NCBI GenBank assembly: GCA_016874755.1
Contig: VGTH01000025.1
Span: 1 to 64,000, forward strand
DNA from: Deltaproteobacteria bacterium
GTDB lineage: Bacteria > Desulfobacterota > Binatia > UBA9968
Length of the DNA stretch: 64,000 nt
Direction of reading: 5' to 3'
Made by a program: the position numbers and the translations under genes. Below the pieces are notes generated by a model. It was not told the origin of the DNA. It saw nothing but the letters and a program-made list of their open reading frames with translations, and did no database searches. Shown piece after piece: positions 8,309-17,048 of the stretch. The number at the start of each line of letters is the position of its first letter. Position 1 is the stretch's first letter.

Positions 8309-8907
8309 TTCGCTACGAATGTTTGCAACTGCTCGCCAGCAAAATGACCAATCAACTGGTCGTGACTTCGCAAAGCGGCCAGCGCATCGAGTGGTCGCAT
8401 CTGTCGAAGCATGAAGGCAACTTGCTGGTGGGCATGATGGGCTGCGCCATTGGCGTGGCCACCGGATTGGCCCTGGCTTTACCGCATCGTAAAGTGATTG
8501 CGTTGGATTCCGATGGCAGCGTGCTGTTGTCGTTGTTCAATTTGGCGACGCTAGGAAACTTGCGGCCAAAGAACTTGGTCGTCTACGTCTTCGACAACGG
8601 CGTCTACAGCGGCAGCCGCATCAGCTATCCGACGGCGACGGCCGGGAATACCGATTTGGCGGTGATGGCTAAAGGCGCCGGTGTCGTTAACGCGCACACG
8701 ATTCGCGATTTCGCAGACTTCAAAACGCAGGGCATCGAAGCGCTGAGTAAAAACGAATTGTCGTTTTTCGTCTGCAAAGTCGAGGAGAGTTTGATGCACC
8801 GTGAGATTCCGCGGCCGGTGACGGATTTGGCGGAGAATAAATATACCTTTGTGCGCTATCTTGAACGGAGCGAGGAGAGAGTGATCCCGTTTGTCGGACG
8901 GGGATGA
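8305..8907 (+). CDS. ThDP-dependent decarboxylase, beta (PP-domain) subunit, ComE-like
   Basis: A 200-residue diphosphate-binding half: the Mg/ThDP signature is ALDSDGSVLLSLFNL followed by LVVYVFDNG, close to the canonical GDGS...N motif though with Asp-Ser-Asp-Gly. It pairs with the alpha subunit through an ATGA overlap at 8305-8308. The complex would decarboxylate a 2-oxo acid, sulfopyruvate or phosphonopyruvate being the best-known substrates of split enzymes; here the substrate is open. A TctC protein follows after 42 nt on the same strand and may deliver the precursor acid. Confidence 0.84.
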   Translation: MIRYECLQLLASKMTNQLVVTSQSGQRIEWSHLSKHEGNLLVGMMGCAIGVATGLALALPHRKVIALDSDGSVLLSLFNLATLGNLRPKNLVVYVFDNGVYSGSRISYPTATAGNTDLAVMAKGAGVVNAHTIRDFADFKTQGIEALSKNELSFFVCKVEESLMHREIPRPVTDLAENKYTFVRYLERSEERVIPFVGRG

Positions 8908-8949
8908 AGAATTGACCGCAAAAAGCGCAAAACGCGCAAAGAGCTGAAT

Positions 8950-9978
8950 ATGAAACTGCGAAATCTCTTTTCCTACGGGCTGCTGATTTTTACTGTCATT
9001 GTCTCAGCATCCGTCGTTCGCGCCCAAGACTACAAGGACAAAACCCTAACCACTATCGTTGGCTACTCCCCCGGCGGCTCGTTCGATCTTTACGCGCGCG
9101 TGCTGGCGCGCTACATCGGCCGCTATCTGCCCGGCAATCCGACGCGCATCGTCGAGAACATGACCGGTGCCGCTGGGATCATCGCGGCGAATCATCTCTA
9201 TAACCGGGTGAAGCCCGATGGGTTAACCATCGGTGCCTGGGCATCGCCGTTGATTCTGCAGCACATCATGGGGAACGAAGCGGTGCAGTTCGATGGGCGC
9301 AAGGTTGGTTATCTGGGTATACCTGCAGAATACGACACGGTCTGTACGTTCAACCAACAGAGCGGGGTCAAGACTTTCGACGATTGGGTGAATGCCAAAC
9401 GGCCGATGAAGCTTTCGACCATCGGTCCGGGGACGAGCACATCGGATGTTCCCAAGCTTTTGAAAGTGGCGCTCAATTTGCCGATGGACGTGATCGATGG
9501 CTACAAGGGCGGCGCCGACGCGCGTTTGGCCGTCGAGTCGGGTGAAGTCGATGGCTATTGCGGTTCCTGGGGAACCGTCGATTCGGTGTGGCGCAGCGCC
9601 TACGAAAGCAAAAAGATCGTGCCCATTGTGCAGGGGATGATGAAACCCAACCCCCGACACAAAGATATTCCGGTGGCGGTCAAGTTTGCCAAAAGCGACG
9701 AAGCGCGCGAGCTGCTCAAGATCGCCGACGATGTCCATATCGCGCAATTTGTTTTCACTGTGCCGCCCGGCATGGCAAAAGACCGATTAGAATTGCTGCA
9801 GCGGGCGTTCATGCGCGCCTTCAAAGACCCGGACCTGCTGGCCGAAGCAACTCGTGCGCAGCTCGAGGTCGCCCCGGTGGACGGCCCGACTGTCACGAGA
9901 ACACTGACGGGTCTTTACGACCTCAAACCGGCGACGGTGGCCAAGCTGAAAGATATTTTGTTGCCCAGAAAGAGATGA
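8950..9978 (+). CDS. TctC/Bug-family tripartite tricarboxylate transporter binding protein
   Basis: A 342-residue periplasmic protein with a clear signal peptide (residues 1-25, ending VVRAQ) and the Bug-fold start TTIVGYSPGGSFDLYARVLA, then PGNPTRIVENMTGAAG and NRVKPDGLTIG. These proteins bind small carboxylates for TctAB-type transporters; no TctA or TctB gene adjoins, which is common for this family. The 42-nt gap upstream contains GACCGCAAAAAGCGCAAA, repeated near 46920. Confidence 0.9.
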   Translation: MKLRNLFSYGLLIFTVIVSASVVRAQDYKDKTLTTIVGYSPGGSFDLYARVLARYIGRYLPGNPTRIVENMTGAAGIIAANHLYNRVKPDGLTIGAWASPLILQHIMGNEAVQFDGRKVGYLGIPAEYDTVCTFNQQSGVKTFDDWVNAKRPMKLSTIGPGTSTSDVPKLLKVALNLPMDVIDGYKGGADARLAVESGEVDGYCGSWGTVDSVWRSAYESKKIVPIVQGMMKPNPRHKDIPVAVKFAKSDEARELLKIADDVHIAQFVFTVPPGMAKDRLELLQRAFMRAFKDPDLLAEATRAQLEVAPVDGPTVTRTLTGLYDLKPATVAKLKDILLPRKR

Positions 9979-10048
9979 GCTGACCGAAGGGAGCATCCTT
10001 CAACAAGCACATGAACGAGTGGCGGTTGTGCTAAGGTCTGTTTTTGTC

Positions 10049-10080
10049 CGTTCGTCCTGAGCCTGTCGAAGAACTCCGAG
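10049..10080. repeat. half-copy of family A repeat
   Basis: CCGTTCGTCCTGAGCCTGTC followed by GAAGAACTCC matches one arm of the element at 5157-5255. Read in frame with the following gene it gives VRPEPVEE, a peptide that could be mistaken for an N-terminal extension. Confidence 0.7.
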
Positions 10081-10097
10081 TGCATTTTGGAGATCCC

Positions 10098-11543
10098 ATG
10101 GCTGACCACAAAGAAAAGAAATTCGTCTTCGACACAGTCGAGCGCAACAGCGAGTCGATCGCGCTTCTCTGCGATAACATCTTCTATTTCGCCGAGCTGG
10201 GCATGCAGGAGTTCGAGACGTCCGGACTCATGATGGAGCTTTTGCAGAAGGCTGGCTTCTCCATTGAAAGAAATCTTTCCGGCATGCCCACCGGGTTTGT
10301 CGCGACCTACGGTTCTGGCAAACCCGTGGTGGCGCTGCATACGGAGTTCGACGCGACGCCCGCGTGCTCGCAAAAAGCCGGAGTGACAGAACCGACGCCG
10401 ATCGTCGACGGCGCGCCGGGCCATACCGAAGGACACAACGTCAACGGCGCCGTAATGATCGGCGCGGCGTTCGCGATCAAAAAAGCCATGGATGAGTTCG
10501 GGCTCAAAGGCACGCTGAAAGTTTTCGGCGCGCCGGCGGAGGAACAGGTGGTCAGCCGGCCCTATTTCGTGCGCGACGGCTATTTCAAAGACGTCGACGT
10601 CGCGCTGCACGATCACATCGGCGTCGGCTTTGGCACGACCTACGGCTTGCGCCAGTACGCCATGATCTCCGCTGAATTCACCTTCAAAGGCCAGAGCGCC
10701 CACGCGGCGACGGCGCCGTGGAAAGCGAAGGATGCGCTCGACGCGGTGGTGTTGATGGATTTAGGTTGGGACAAGCTGCGCGAGCATTTAGAACCGACGC
10801 AGCGCAGCCACCGCGTCATCACCAATGGCGGCGATCAGCCCAATGTCATTCCCAACAAGGCAACCATCTGGTGGTTTTTCCGCGAAGCGACGGCGGAAAA
10901 GACCCGCGCGCTGTTCGACAAAGCCAAGCGTATCGCCCAAGGCGCGGCGATCATGACCGACACGACCTATTCCGTTAACGTGCTCAGCGCGGTGTGGCCG
11001 ACGCGAGCGAACCGGACATTGGCGGAAGTGATTCAAGCGAACGTCGAGCAGATCGGCATGCCGCAATGGAGCGAAGGCGAGCAAGGCTTGGTGGGCGAGC
11101 TGCAAAACAAGTTGAACGTCAACGCGACCGGCATGCCGACCAAGATCACGCCGTTAAAAGAATGCGTGCAGGCGGTCTCCGCCAACGATTCCGGCGAAGT
11201 GACGTGGGTCGTGCCGACCGGTTTAATTACATTTCCCTCGAATATTCCCGGTGTGTCGTATCACCACTGGTCGGCCGGTGTGTCGCTGGCAACTTCGATT
11301 GCCCACAAAGGCGCAGTGGCTGGCGCAAAAGCGATGGCGGCATCGGCAGTGGATTTGTTCATCGATCCGCAGCTGGTCGCGAAGGCCAAAGAAACCTTCA
11401 AAGAAGAAATCGGCGACACAGTTTACGAACCTTTGCTGCCACCCGATCAAAAGCCGCCGCTGGAACTAAACCGCGACATCATGGAGCGTTATCGTGCGGT
11501 GATGCGTGAACACTACCTGAAAGACAAGCCGGTGTTTAGTTGA
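10098..11543 (+). CDS. M20-family amidohydrolase, AbgB-like
   Basis: The 481-residue protein resembles the AbgB subunit of p-aminobenzoyl-glutamate hydrolase: metal-site residues occur in VALHTEFDATP (His81, Asp85), TEGHNVNG (His113) and APAEEQ (Glu148-149), with the dimerisation domain around 190-310 (SAHAATAPWKAKDALDAVVL). It probably cleaves an amide of an aromatic or amino acid. Start ATG 10098 is used because the longer frame from 10044 translates a dispersed repeat. It sits between a TctC protein and an AzlCD exporter on the same strand; no AbgA partner is present. Confidence 0.86.
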   Translation: MADHKEKKFVFDTVERNSESIALLCDNIFYFAELGMQEFETSGLMMELLQKAGFSIERNLSGMPTGFVATYGSGKPVVALHTEFDATPACSQKAGVTEPTPIVDGAPGHTEGHNVNGAVMIGAAFAIKKAMDEFGLKGTLKVFGAPAEEQVVSRPYFVRDGYFKDVDVALHDHIGVGFGTTYGLRQYAMISAEFTFKGQSAHAATAPWKAKDALDAVVLMDLGWDKLREHLEPTQRSHRVITNGGDQPNVIPNKATIWWFFREATAEKTRALFDKAKRIAQGAAIMTDTTYSVNVLSAVWPTRANRTLAEVIQANVEQIGMPQWSEGEQGLVGELQNKLNVNATGMPTKITPLKECVQAVSANDSGEVTWVVPTGLITFPSNIPGVSYHHWSAGVSLATSIAHKGAVAGAKAMAASAVDLFIDPQLVAKAKETFKEEIGDTVYEPLLPPDQKPPLELNRDIMERYRAVMREHYLKDKPVFS

Positions 11544-11598
11544 GAAGGTGAAGCGGGGCGACGCTTATACTCCGCGTTCCTTCCCCGATTTTGAGGCG

Positions 11599-12321
11599 AT
11601 GTCTTTCTCCGCGCGATTTTCCCAGGGCGCCAAGGCGGCGATTCCGATCTGGATTGCGTTCGTTCCTTCTTCTCTTGCCTGGGGCATCGCGGCTCAATCC
11701 CACGGCCTTACCCTCCAAGAAGTTTTCCTGATGTCGGCTTGGGTTTATTCTGGGCCGGCGCAGTTTGCTGTGCTGGTGCCGCTGGCCGAGGGAAAATCGG
11801 CTGCCACCGTGTTGATCGCGGGTTTGCTGATGAACTTGCGTTTCTTGCCGATGAGCACGGCGTTGGCGCCGTTTTTCCGCGGCGTGAAACGCTTGCCGCT
11901 GTTAATCGCTTCGCATGTTGTTAGCGCGAGCAGTTTCATCGTTCCGTATCTGCAATTCCAAAAAGAGCGCGAGGCGAGCGGTGGCGCGTCGGTGGCAGAT
12001 GGCTACGGCAATCTTGGTTTTTTCGTCGGCATCGGTGCGACGGCGTTCACCGTTTGGGTCGTGGGGACAACCGCTGGCTTCACCGTCGCGTTGGGTTTTC
12101 CGCCGGGGTTCGAAGAGGCGCTCAAGTTCATCCTGCCGGGATACTTTGCCGGCCTATTGGTAGCGGAGATGAAAGGCAAGACAATGCCGTTGATTTGTTT
12201 CGTCAGCATCGTCACTGCGATTCCCGGCGCGTTGCTCAACCCCGGTTGGGGTTGGTTGGCGACGGCGGCATTGGTCGCGATCATTGGTTGGGGTTTGGAA
12301 AAATGGCTTTCTCGCGCCTAG
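11599..12321 (+). CDS. azlC: AzlC-family branched-chain amino acid exporter large subunit
   Basis: A 240-residue inner-membrane protein with the AzlC features: GAKAAIPIWIAFVPSSLAWG at the N-terminus, SGPAQFAVLVPLAEGKS and LLMNLRFLPMSTALAPFF in the first half, then three or more hydrophobic segments. AzlC and AzlD together export branched-chain amino acids or analogues. It overlaps the following azlD gene by 19 nt. Start ATG 11599 matches the family; the in-frame upstream extension does not. Confidence 0.87.
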   Translation: MSFSARFSQGAKAAIPIWIAFVPSSLAWGIAAQSHGLTLQEVFLMSAWVYSGPAQFAVLVPLAEGKSAATVLIAGLLMNLRFLPMSTALAPFFRGVKRLPLLIASHVVSASSFIVPYLQFQKEREASGGASVADGYGNLGFFVGIGATAFTVWVVGTTAGFTVALGFPPGFEEALKFILPGYFAGLLVAEMKGKTMPLICFVSIVTAIPGALLNPGWGWLATAALVAIIGWGLEKWLSRA

Positions 12322-12623
12322 AGCTGATCTTTATTCTCGGCGCCTCGGCACTGCTACTCCGGGCACTGCCGCAGTTGTTTCTCGTTGGCAAGAGTTTCCC
12401 CGAAACTTGGGATCGGCTGCTGCGTTATCTTTCTTACGCGCTGCTCTGCGGTTTGATTTCGATCACGCTGTTTATGTCCGGCGCGCGCTTCGAATCGGAC
12501 AGAGCACTTTACCGCGGCGTCGCGTTGGCGGTGACAATCGCGATTGCCTACAAGACCAAAAGCGCGGTTACGGGGATGTTGGTGGGAATGGTGCTGGTAT
12601 TGCTGTTGTCGTGGCTGGGATAA
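12303..12623 (+). CDS. azlD: AzlD-family small subunit of amino acid exporter
   Basis: A 106-residue protein with three to four hydrophobic segments and the conserved RALPQLFLVGKSFP motif near the N-terminus of AzlD. It starts inside the end of azlC (ATG 12303, azlC stop at 12319-12321), as usual for this pair. It is the small partner of the AzlC permease. Confidence 0.86.
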   Translation: MAFSRLELIFILGASALLLRALPQLFLVGKSFPETWDRLLRYLSYALLCGLISITLFMSGARFESDRALYRGVALAVTIAIAYKTKSAVTGMLVGMVLVLLLSWLG

Positions 12624-12629
12624 GAAAAT

Positions 12630-12718
12630 ATCTCGCGCAGAGGCGCAAAGGACGCAAAGGTTTCAGAATTCCCTTTTTCCGAACTTCGTGCTCTTCGCGT
12701 CTTCGTGGTGAAAACCCC
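12630..12718. repeat. CGCAGAGGCGCAAAGG / CTTCGTGGTGA repeat (family B)
   Basis: The gap between the convergent azlD and MFS genes consists of TCGCGCAGAGGCGCAAAGGA followed by CCGAACTTCGTGCTCTTCGC and GTCTTCGTGGTGA. Similar tracts recur at 7490-7545, 46885-46925, 47480-47575 and 53804-54074. Confidence 0.7.
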
Positions 12719-13825
12719 CTATCGCCCCTGCTCGCGAACCGCGCCGATTAGAAAGCCATAAATCATCAGCGGCACAGTCGTCGTCAGGATCATCGCCAGA
12801 ACAATATCGCCGGTGCCGGCGATGACTTGCGCGGCTATGAGCGGGGCGACGACGCCGGCGAAATAGTGCAGCGACATGATGATGCCGCTGGCGGTGCCGG
12901 CGTTGCCGGGTGGGGCGGTTTCCTGGGCGAGGGCGACGACGAGGGCCGGCACTGAAGCTTTGATGATGCCGAAGATGGCGATGCCGATGGCAATCGCCAG
13001 CGGTGTGCGCAGCCAATAGAAAACGATGAACGCCGCGAGCGCGGCGGGGAACGCGCTCAGTGCGACGACGCGCTTGCGGCCGAATTTATCGGATAGATTT
13101 CCTAAACAAAACGAGCCGAACATGTTGGCGATGCTCAGGATGCCCATGATCCAGCCGGCTTGGTTGAGGTCGAGTCCCTTGTCGGTGCGCAAGAGCGTCG
13201 GTGTCCACGCCGCCGAGGCCCAGAATACCGAGCCGCCGACGAATTCAGCGAGCGCGAGCAGGAGAATGGAAAACGATAGGGCGCTGCGAAACGAGCCGGT
13301 TTGCGCGGCGGTTTGTTTAACATGTTTGTCGCGAATCCAAATGAGCTGCAGCAGCATGTCCGCCGCGGCGATGATGCCGACGCACACAAAAGCCGTGCGC
13401 CAGCCGTAGGCGGCGGTGATGCGGCTCGCCAGCATCGCGCCGATGGCGCCGCCGATGCCGTAGGCCACCGAGACAAGACTCGCGCCCAGGCCGCGGCGAT
13501 GCGGCAGCAAGTCCGACATGATGGCGTAGAGCGACGGCGGCGTGAAGCCGTAGCCGATGCCGGTAACGCCGAGACACAAAAAGTGGAGCAGATGATATTC
13601 GGAAAGGCCGGCGCCGGCGAAGCCGATGGCCAATAAGCTCAAGCCCGTGATCAGCACGGTTTTGCGGCCGATGCGGTCCGCCAAGCGGCCGGCGATGCTG
13701 CTGGTGAGCGCCGCAATCAGCATCATCACCGAGAACAAACTGCCAGCGGCGACTTCCGAGAGCGAAAAAGTCTGGCGAATCTCCGGCAGCGCGATGCCCA
13801 GCGTCGCCACCATCATCGACGGCAT
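12719..13825 (-). CDS. MFS transporter
   Basis: A 368-residue major facilitator protein with about 11-12 membrane segments. The inter-helix 2-3 motif is GRLADRIGRKTVL and its repeat in the second half is GNLSDKFGRKRVV. The substrate cannot be inferred. The N-terminus is odd: the first usable start (ATG 13825 or TTG 13828) falls within the first membrane helix, and in-frame sequence further upstream (VYPSPIVPCSNLMPSMM) looks like the missing helix start but has no ATG/GTG. The start codon may be lost or non-canonical. It lies downstream of the cupin gene on the same strand. Confidence 0.8.
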   Translation of the reverse strand: MPSMMVATLGIALPEIRQTFSLSEVAAGSLFSVMMLIAALTSSIAGRLADRIGRKTVLITGLSLLAIGFAGAGLSEYHLLHFLCLGVTGIGYGFTPPSLYAIMSDLLPHRRGLGASLVSVAYGIGGAIGAMLASRITAAYGWRTAFVCVGIIAAADMLLQLIWIRDKHVKQTAAQTGSFRSALSFSILLLALAEFVGGSVFWASAAWTPTLLRTDKGLDLNQAGWIMGILSIANMFGSFCLGNLSDKFGRKRVVALSAFPAALAAFIVFYWLRTPLAIAIGIAIFGIIKASVPALVVALAQETAPPGNAGTASGIIMSLHYFAGVVAPLIAAQVIAGTGDIVLAMILTTTVPLMIYGFLIGAVREQGR

Positions 13826-13909
13826 CAAGTTCGAGCAGGGGACAATGGCGACGGATAGACGATCGCGTCGCTGCGACTCTGGCGCGCTTGTGGGGTTGAT
13901 GGAAAATCC

Positions 13910-14257
13910 TTACTTCAGCGGAATGAAAACGTAGTGGCGCGGCTGGCCGCCGACGACTCTGGTGATGTGCCCATGGCCGGTGGTGTCCTCCGCAAGCATC
14001 ACATCGCCCGGACCGAAATGGCGGATCGTGCCGTCGCCGGTTTCGATCTCGACTGCGCCCGAAAGCGTGATGACGTACTGGCGGTTGGGGGCAGAGTGAT
14101 AGGTGCTGTAATGGTCCGCCGGCGCGGTGCGAAACATGATGCCATGGGCCGGTTCGAGCGCCGATGCCATCATGTGCTTGACGGATTTCAGTTCGACTTC
14201 GACATCTTCAAAATGGGATTCGTTATCAGCGCCGGTATAGAGTCTGACGATCTTCAT
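13910..14257 (-). CDS. small cupin-domain protein
   Basis: The 115-residue protein has cupin motif 1 in degenerate form (APADHYSTYHSAPNRQYVITLSG) and a second motif (FGPGDVMLAEDTTGHGHIT) with candidate metal His residues. Single-domain cupins serve as sugar isomerases, dioxygenases or binding proteins; nothing fixes the role. ATG 14257 is the likely start. It precedes the MFS gene, and the two may be co-transcribed. Confidence 0.78.
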   Translation of the reverse strand: MKIVRLYTGADNESHFEDVEVELKSVKHMMASALEPAHGIMFRTAPADHYSTYHSAPNRQYVITLSGAVEIETGDGTIRHFGPGDVMLAEDTTGHGHITRVVGGQPRHYVFIPLK

Positions 14258-14351
14258 GTGCCGGGTTGTAGGAGAAACGCTGTGGAAAAGCAAACACCGT
14301 GGACACGCGTTGCGTTACTCGGGGGAACGGGGTGATCTGAACGTTTGAGAT

Positions 14352-14460
14352 TTATTTGATCTCGCCTCGAAAAACTTTAGCACCGTACTCGCGGTTCACC
14401 GCCTGCATGATGCCATTGTCGTAAAGCCCATCTTGGGTCGGCCCTCAACAGTTTCGCCCG
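14352..14460 (-). pseudogene. C-terminal scrap resembling a substrate-binding protein
   Basis: One minus-strand frame reads DGLYDNGIMQAVNREYGAKV then FRGEIK and TAA at 14352-14354, a style of ending seen in ABC-type binding proteins. The upstream part is cut off near the start of the ATPase-gene 3' end and no start codon is present. It is a weak call based on a 30-residue stretch. Confidence 0.35.
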
Positions 14461-14469
14461 TACCAAAGA

Positions 14470-15801
14470 TCATAAACGTCCCGATGCGCCGGTTCCCTCC
14501 ATCAAGAAATCGTGGAGAGTGATTCCTCGAACATGGTCGGTTTCAAAAGGTGTGGAACAGACAACGGTCAACTGGCGTTTGGGAAATATGCCTGGGAACC
14601 AGGTGAAATCCATTGGCCCAGCCGTTCCCAATTTCACTTCAATCATCTCCTCGGTATCTGGGATGATGAAATCGATCTCATGCTCAGCCGATTGCCAGAA
14701 GCCGATGGTTTCCTCCCATCGCGGCTGACGAAGCGCGGCGCGGCGAAACAATTCTTGAGCTACCATCCACTCCATCAGCTTTGCTTGCTCGGACGAAGGC
14801 AGCGTTTCAAAGTCATGGACCTGCCGGAGTCTGAATGGAGAAAACGCAATCGCTGCAGCGAGATTAACAAAGGCAAACTTGGCGGGCTTGCGAAACAGCG
14901 CAATGTTGCGGTGCATATCGCGCGGTAGCAGCGAAACCACGCACATCAGATCAGACAACTGTTCAATGTAGCCACTGGCAACCGTGTTGTTCGCAAGTCC
15001 GGCTTCGCGGGCCAGCTTCGCAACCCCCACCGGCGTTCCGGCAAAACGAAACAGTGTGGTAAGAATCTGTCCAAGCGCTAGACGGCTGCGCCCGGTGGAG
15101 ACTAATTCGCCGATCACCCAGTCCCGGATCAGTTCGATAAAGTACTCTGGAAGTTGTTCGAACTGGCAGATGTCGTTGCACGCCAGTGGCACGCCGCCGG
15201 ACAGGAGATAGGCCATCCACGTCTTGTCGCCGAATACCTCGGCGCAGTTCTCGTAAAACTGTCGATACGAAATCGGCAAGAAGACAAATTCCGTTTGTGG
15301 AAGCTTGCCTTTTCGCCCGGGCAGTCGTTCTTTTCCTTTCCGAAGATCGTGTGCTTTGGAGCCCGTCGTTACGACGAGGATGTTGCGCAGTGGGCCTTCG
15401 TCCCACGCGCGCTTGAGGGCACGTTCCCAGTCCGGGATGGCGGTGACCTCATCGATAAAGATGGGCCGAACTTTGGCGTTCTTTGCAAATGAACTCGCTA
15501 GCTGGACAAGTGCTTAATAGAAGTCGTCGGTTCGGTAAATCGCGTCGCCATTGAGGTAAGCCGCGGTACCTTTGCCAAAATCTAGAATCGTGTTTCGAAG
15601 TTCGAGGTCGAGCCAAGTGCTCTTTCCATACTGGCGCGGGCCGCGGATCATCAGTATGGCTGGCTCTATTGGCAGTTCGCGAAGGCCAAACTCGAAGCGA
15701 AACGGATGCGCCTTTGACTCGTAGGCGACGATGCGTGGCCACATGTCCTCTCGATCGACTTCACCCTCCGTGAGCAGGGCATTGAATTGCCTAACGTCCA
15801 C
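14470..15801 (-). pseudogene. DUF4143-type AAA ATPase with one in-frame TAA stop
   Basis: A single minus-strand frame of 444 codons encodes an archaeal-type AAA ATPase with Walker A GPRQYGKST (54-62), a single internal TAA at codon 96 (15514-15516), Walker B IFIDEV (114-119), sensor-like LVVTTGSKA, and a C-terminal DUF4143 region with EIDFII...IEVKLG reminiscent of a PD-(D/E)xK nuclease core. There is no frameshift: residues before (IYRTDDFY) and after (ALVQLASSFAKNAK) the stop join as in the family. It is best read as a recent nonsense mutation, giving a 95-residue peptide; readthrough or sequencing error are alternatives. Start GTG 15801 lies in a palindromic site. Relatives are often mobile or toxin-antitoxin-associated. 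Confidence 0.8.
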
Positions 15802-15840
15802 AACGTTAATACACCTAACGTTTAGAACGTTAGCAATTCA
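15783..15840. promoter_or_regulatory. nested AACGTT palindromes overlapping the ATPase start
   Basis: The 58-bp site contains a perfect CTAACGTT-TAG-AACGTTAG palindrome (15815-15833), a second TAACGT/ACGTTA pair (15792-15808), and an outer inverted pair TGAATTGCCTAACGT (15783-15797) and ACGTTAGCAATTCA (15827-15840) differing by one base. It covers the GTG start and the first five codons of the ATPase gene, as expected for an operator of an autoregulated gene or a recombination/insertion site. Function is inferred from symmetry only. Confidence 0.55.
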
Positions 15841-15921
15841 AATTTGCGGGCAGCAGGCTGCCGACCCCATCACGCCCACCCAGTGATCGCAGGTCCGCCG
15901 GATCTCTTTTTAGGTAACTGC

Positions 15922-16884
15922 TTACTTAATGCCTAACTCCTGATTCACTTCGCGCTGCAAACTGAAATCATAAATCTTTGCCGGCGACACCGGCTGCGGC
16001 AGCTTCAGCAGCTCGGCCTCGGAGCGCAGGAACTCTTCAACTTCCTTGTCAGTCGGGATGCTGTTGGTGGTGAAGGCGGGTTTGGCCAAATGATAGGATT
16101 CGAGCGCCACCGACATGTCGACGCCCAAATACTTGGCCAAAACCTCGGCCGCGCCGCGCTCGTTCTCAAACAAGTAGCGCGCGCCTCGCGCTCTGGCGCG
16201 CAGCATGCGCTTGACCAGATCGCGCCTTTCGCGCAGCAGTTTCTCCGAAACCGCCAGGCCGTTTTGCAGGTTGGCCGCGTCGTCCAACGTATTGGCGTGT
16301 AATTTTAGCTTGAACTTATCGCGCGCCAGAATAACCGTCGGCGGTGAGAGCGCAGCTAAATGAATCACGCCGCTCAATAAACTTTGCAGCTGCGCCGGCA
16401 CGTCGCCGCCGATGATGACGGTTACGTCTTTATCAGGATCGAGGCCGGCTTTTAGCAAATGGCGGTTGGCAGAGGAGTGTTGTGAGCCGCCGAACGTCGT
16501 GATGCCGAAGATTTTGCCCTTCATTTCGCTGAGCGACTTGATGTCCGGTTTGGTCACCAGCCAGAACATATTTTTCTTGAGGCTCTGGGCGACCACTTTG
16601 GTCGGCAGATCGCTGCGCTGCATGGCGCGGGTCAACGTGCCGACGTTGTTGATCGCGTGGGTTTCGCCGCTTAGCAGAGCCGTGACTGCGATATTGCCGC
16701 GCACTTGGACGACATCGGCCGCGAGGTTTTCCTGGCGAAAAAAGCCGCGCTCCTGGGCGATGTACAGATCGATGGAGGCGATGCTCCGGCTCGGATAGGC
16801 GATGACAATCTTGTCCTGCGCGACCGAAGCGCTGCTGAGAAACGTTGCCAAGGCGATAAGCAATAAGCGAAAAGCAGTGAGCAT
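15922..16884 (-). CDS. NMT1/THI5-like ABC transporter substrate-binding protein
   Basis: A 320-residue exported protein: signal peptide at 1-22 (ending SVAQ), then IVIAYPSRSIASIDLYIAQE and GFFRQENLAADVVQVRGN, typical of the NitT/TauT/SsuA (NMT1) family. LSEMKGKIFGITTFGGSQHS and the end FSLQREVNQELGIK also fit. It would bind a small organic molecule in the periplasm. No permease or ATPase genes adjoin, so it is an orphan binding protein as often seen in such genomes. Confidence 0.86.
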   Translation of the reverse strand: MLTAFRLLLIALATFLSSASVAQDKIVIAYPSRSIASIDLYIAQERGFFRQENLAADVVQVRGNIAVTALLSGETHAINNVGTLTRAMQRSDLPTKVVAQSLKKNMFWLVTKPDIKSLSEMKGKIFGITTFGGSQHSSANRHLLKAGLDPDKDVTVIIGGDVPAQLQSLLSGVIHLAALSPPTVILARDKFKLKLHANTLDDAANLQNGLAVSEKLLRERRDLVKRMLRARARGARYLFENERGAAEVLAKYLGVDMSVALESYHLAKPAFTTNSIPTDKEVEEFLRSEAELLKLPQPVSPAKIYDFSLQREVNQELGIK

Positions 16885-17048
16885 GCGAATGGTTTAGATG
16901 ATCGGTCCAGCCGCGTCAAGCCGATTGTTCAAGGTTCAAAGTTGAAAATCCGGTTGGTTGGAGGGGGAGGACCTTCAGGGTCTCACGTAGAGCGTTCGGG
17001 AGTCTGACGTTCCACAAACATCTCCAGCTTGCGGAGCGCCTACGCGAG

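Noticed and set aside
10044-10097. N-terminal extension of the AbgB-like protein
   Set aside because: The residues are the translation of a dispersed repeat (VRPEPVEE); the native start is ATG 10098.
14470-15516. TAA at 15514 as a recoding site like the TGA in the Grd-like gene
   Set aside because: TAA is not decoded as selenocysteine or pyrrolysine in any known system, and the gene class is often degraded; nonsense mutation is the simpler view.
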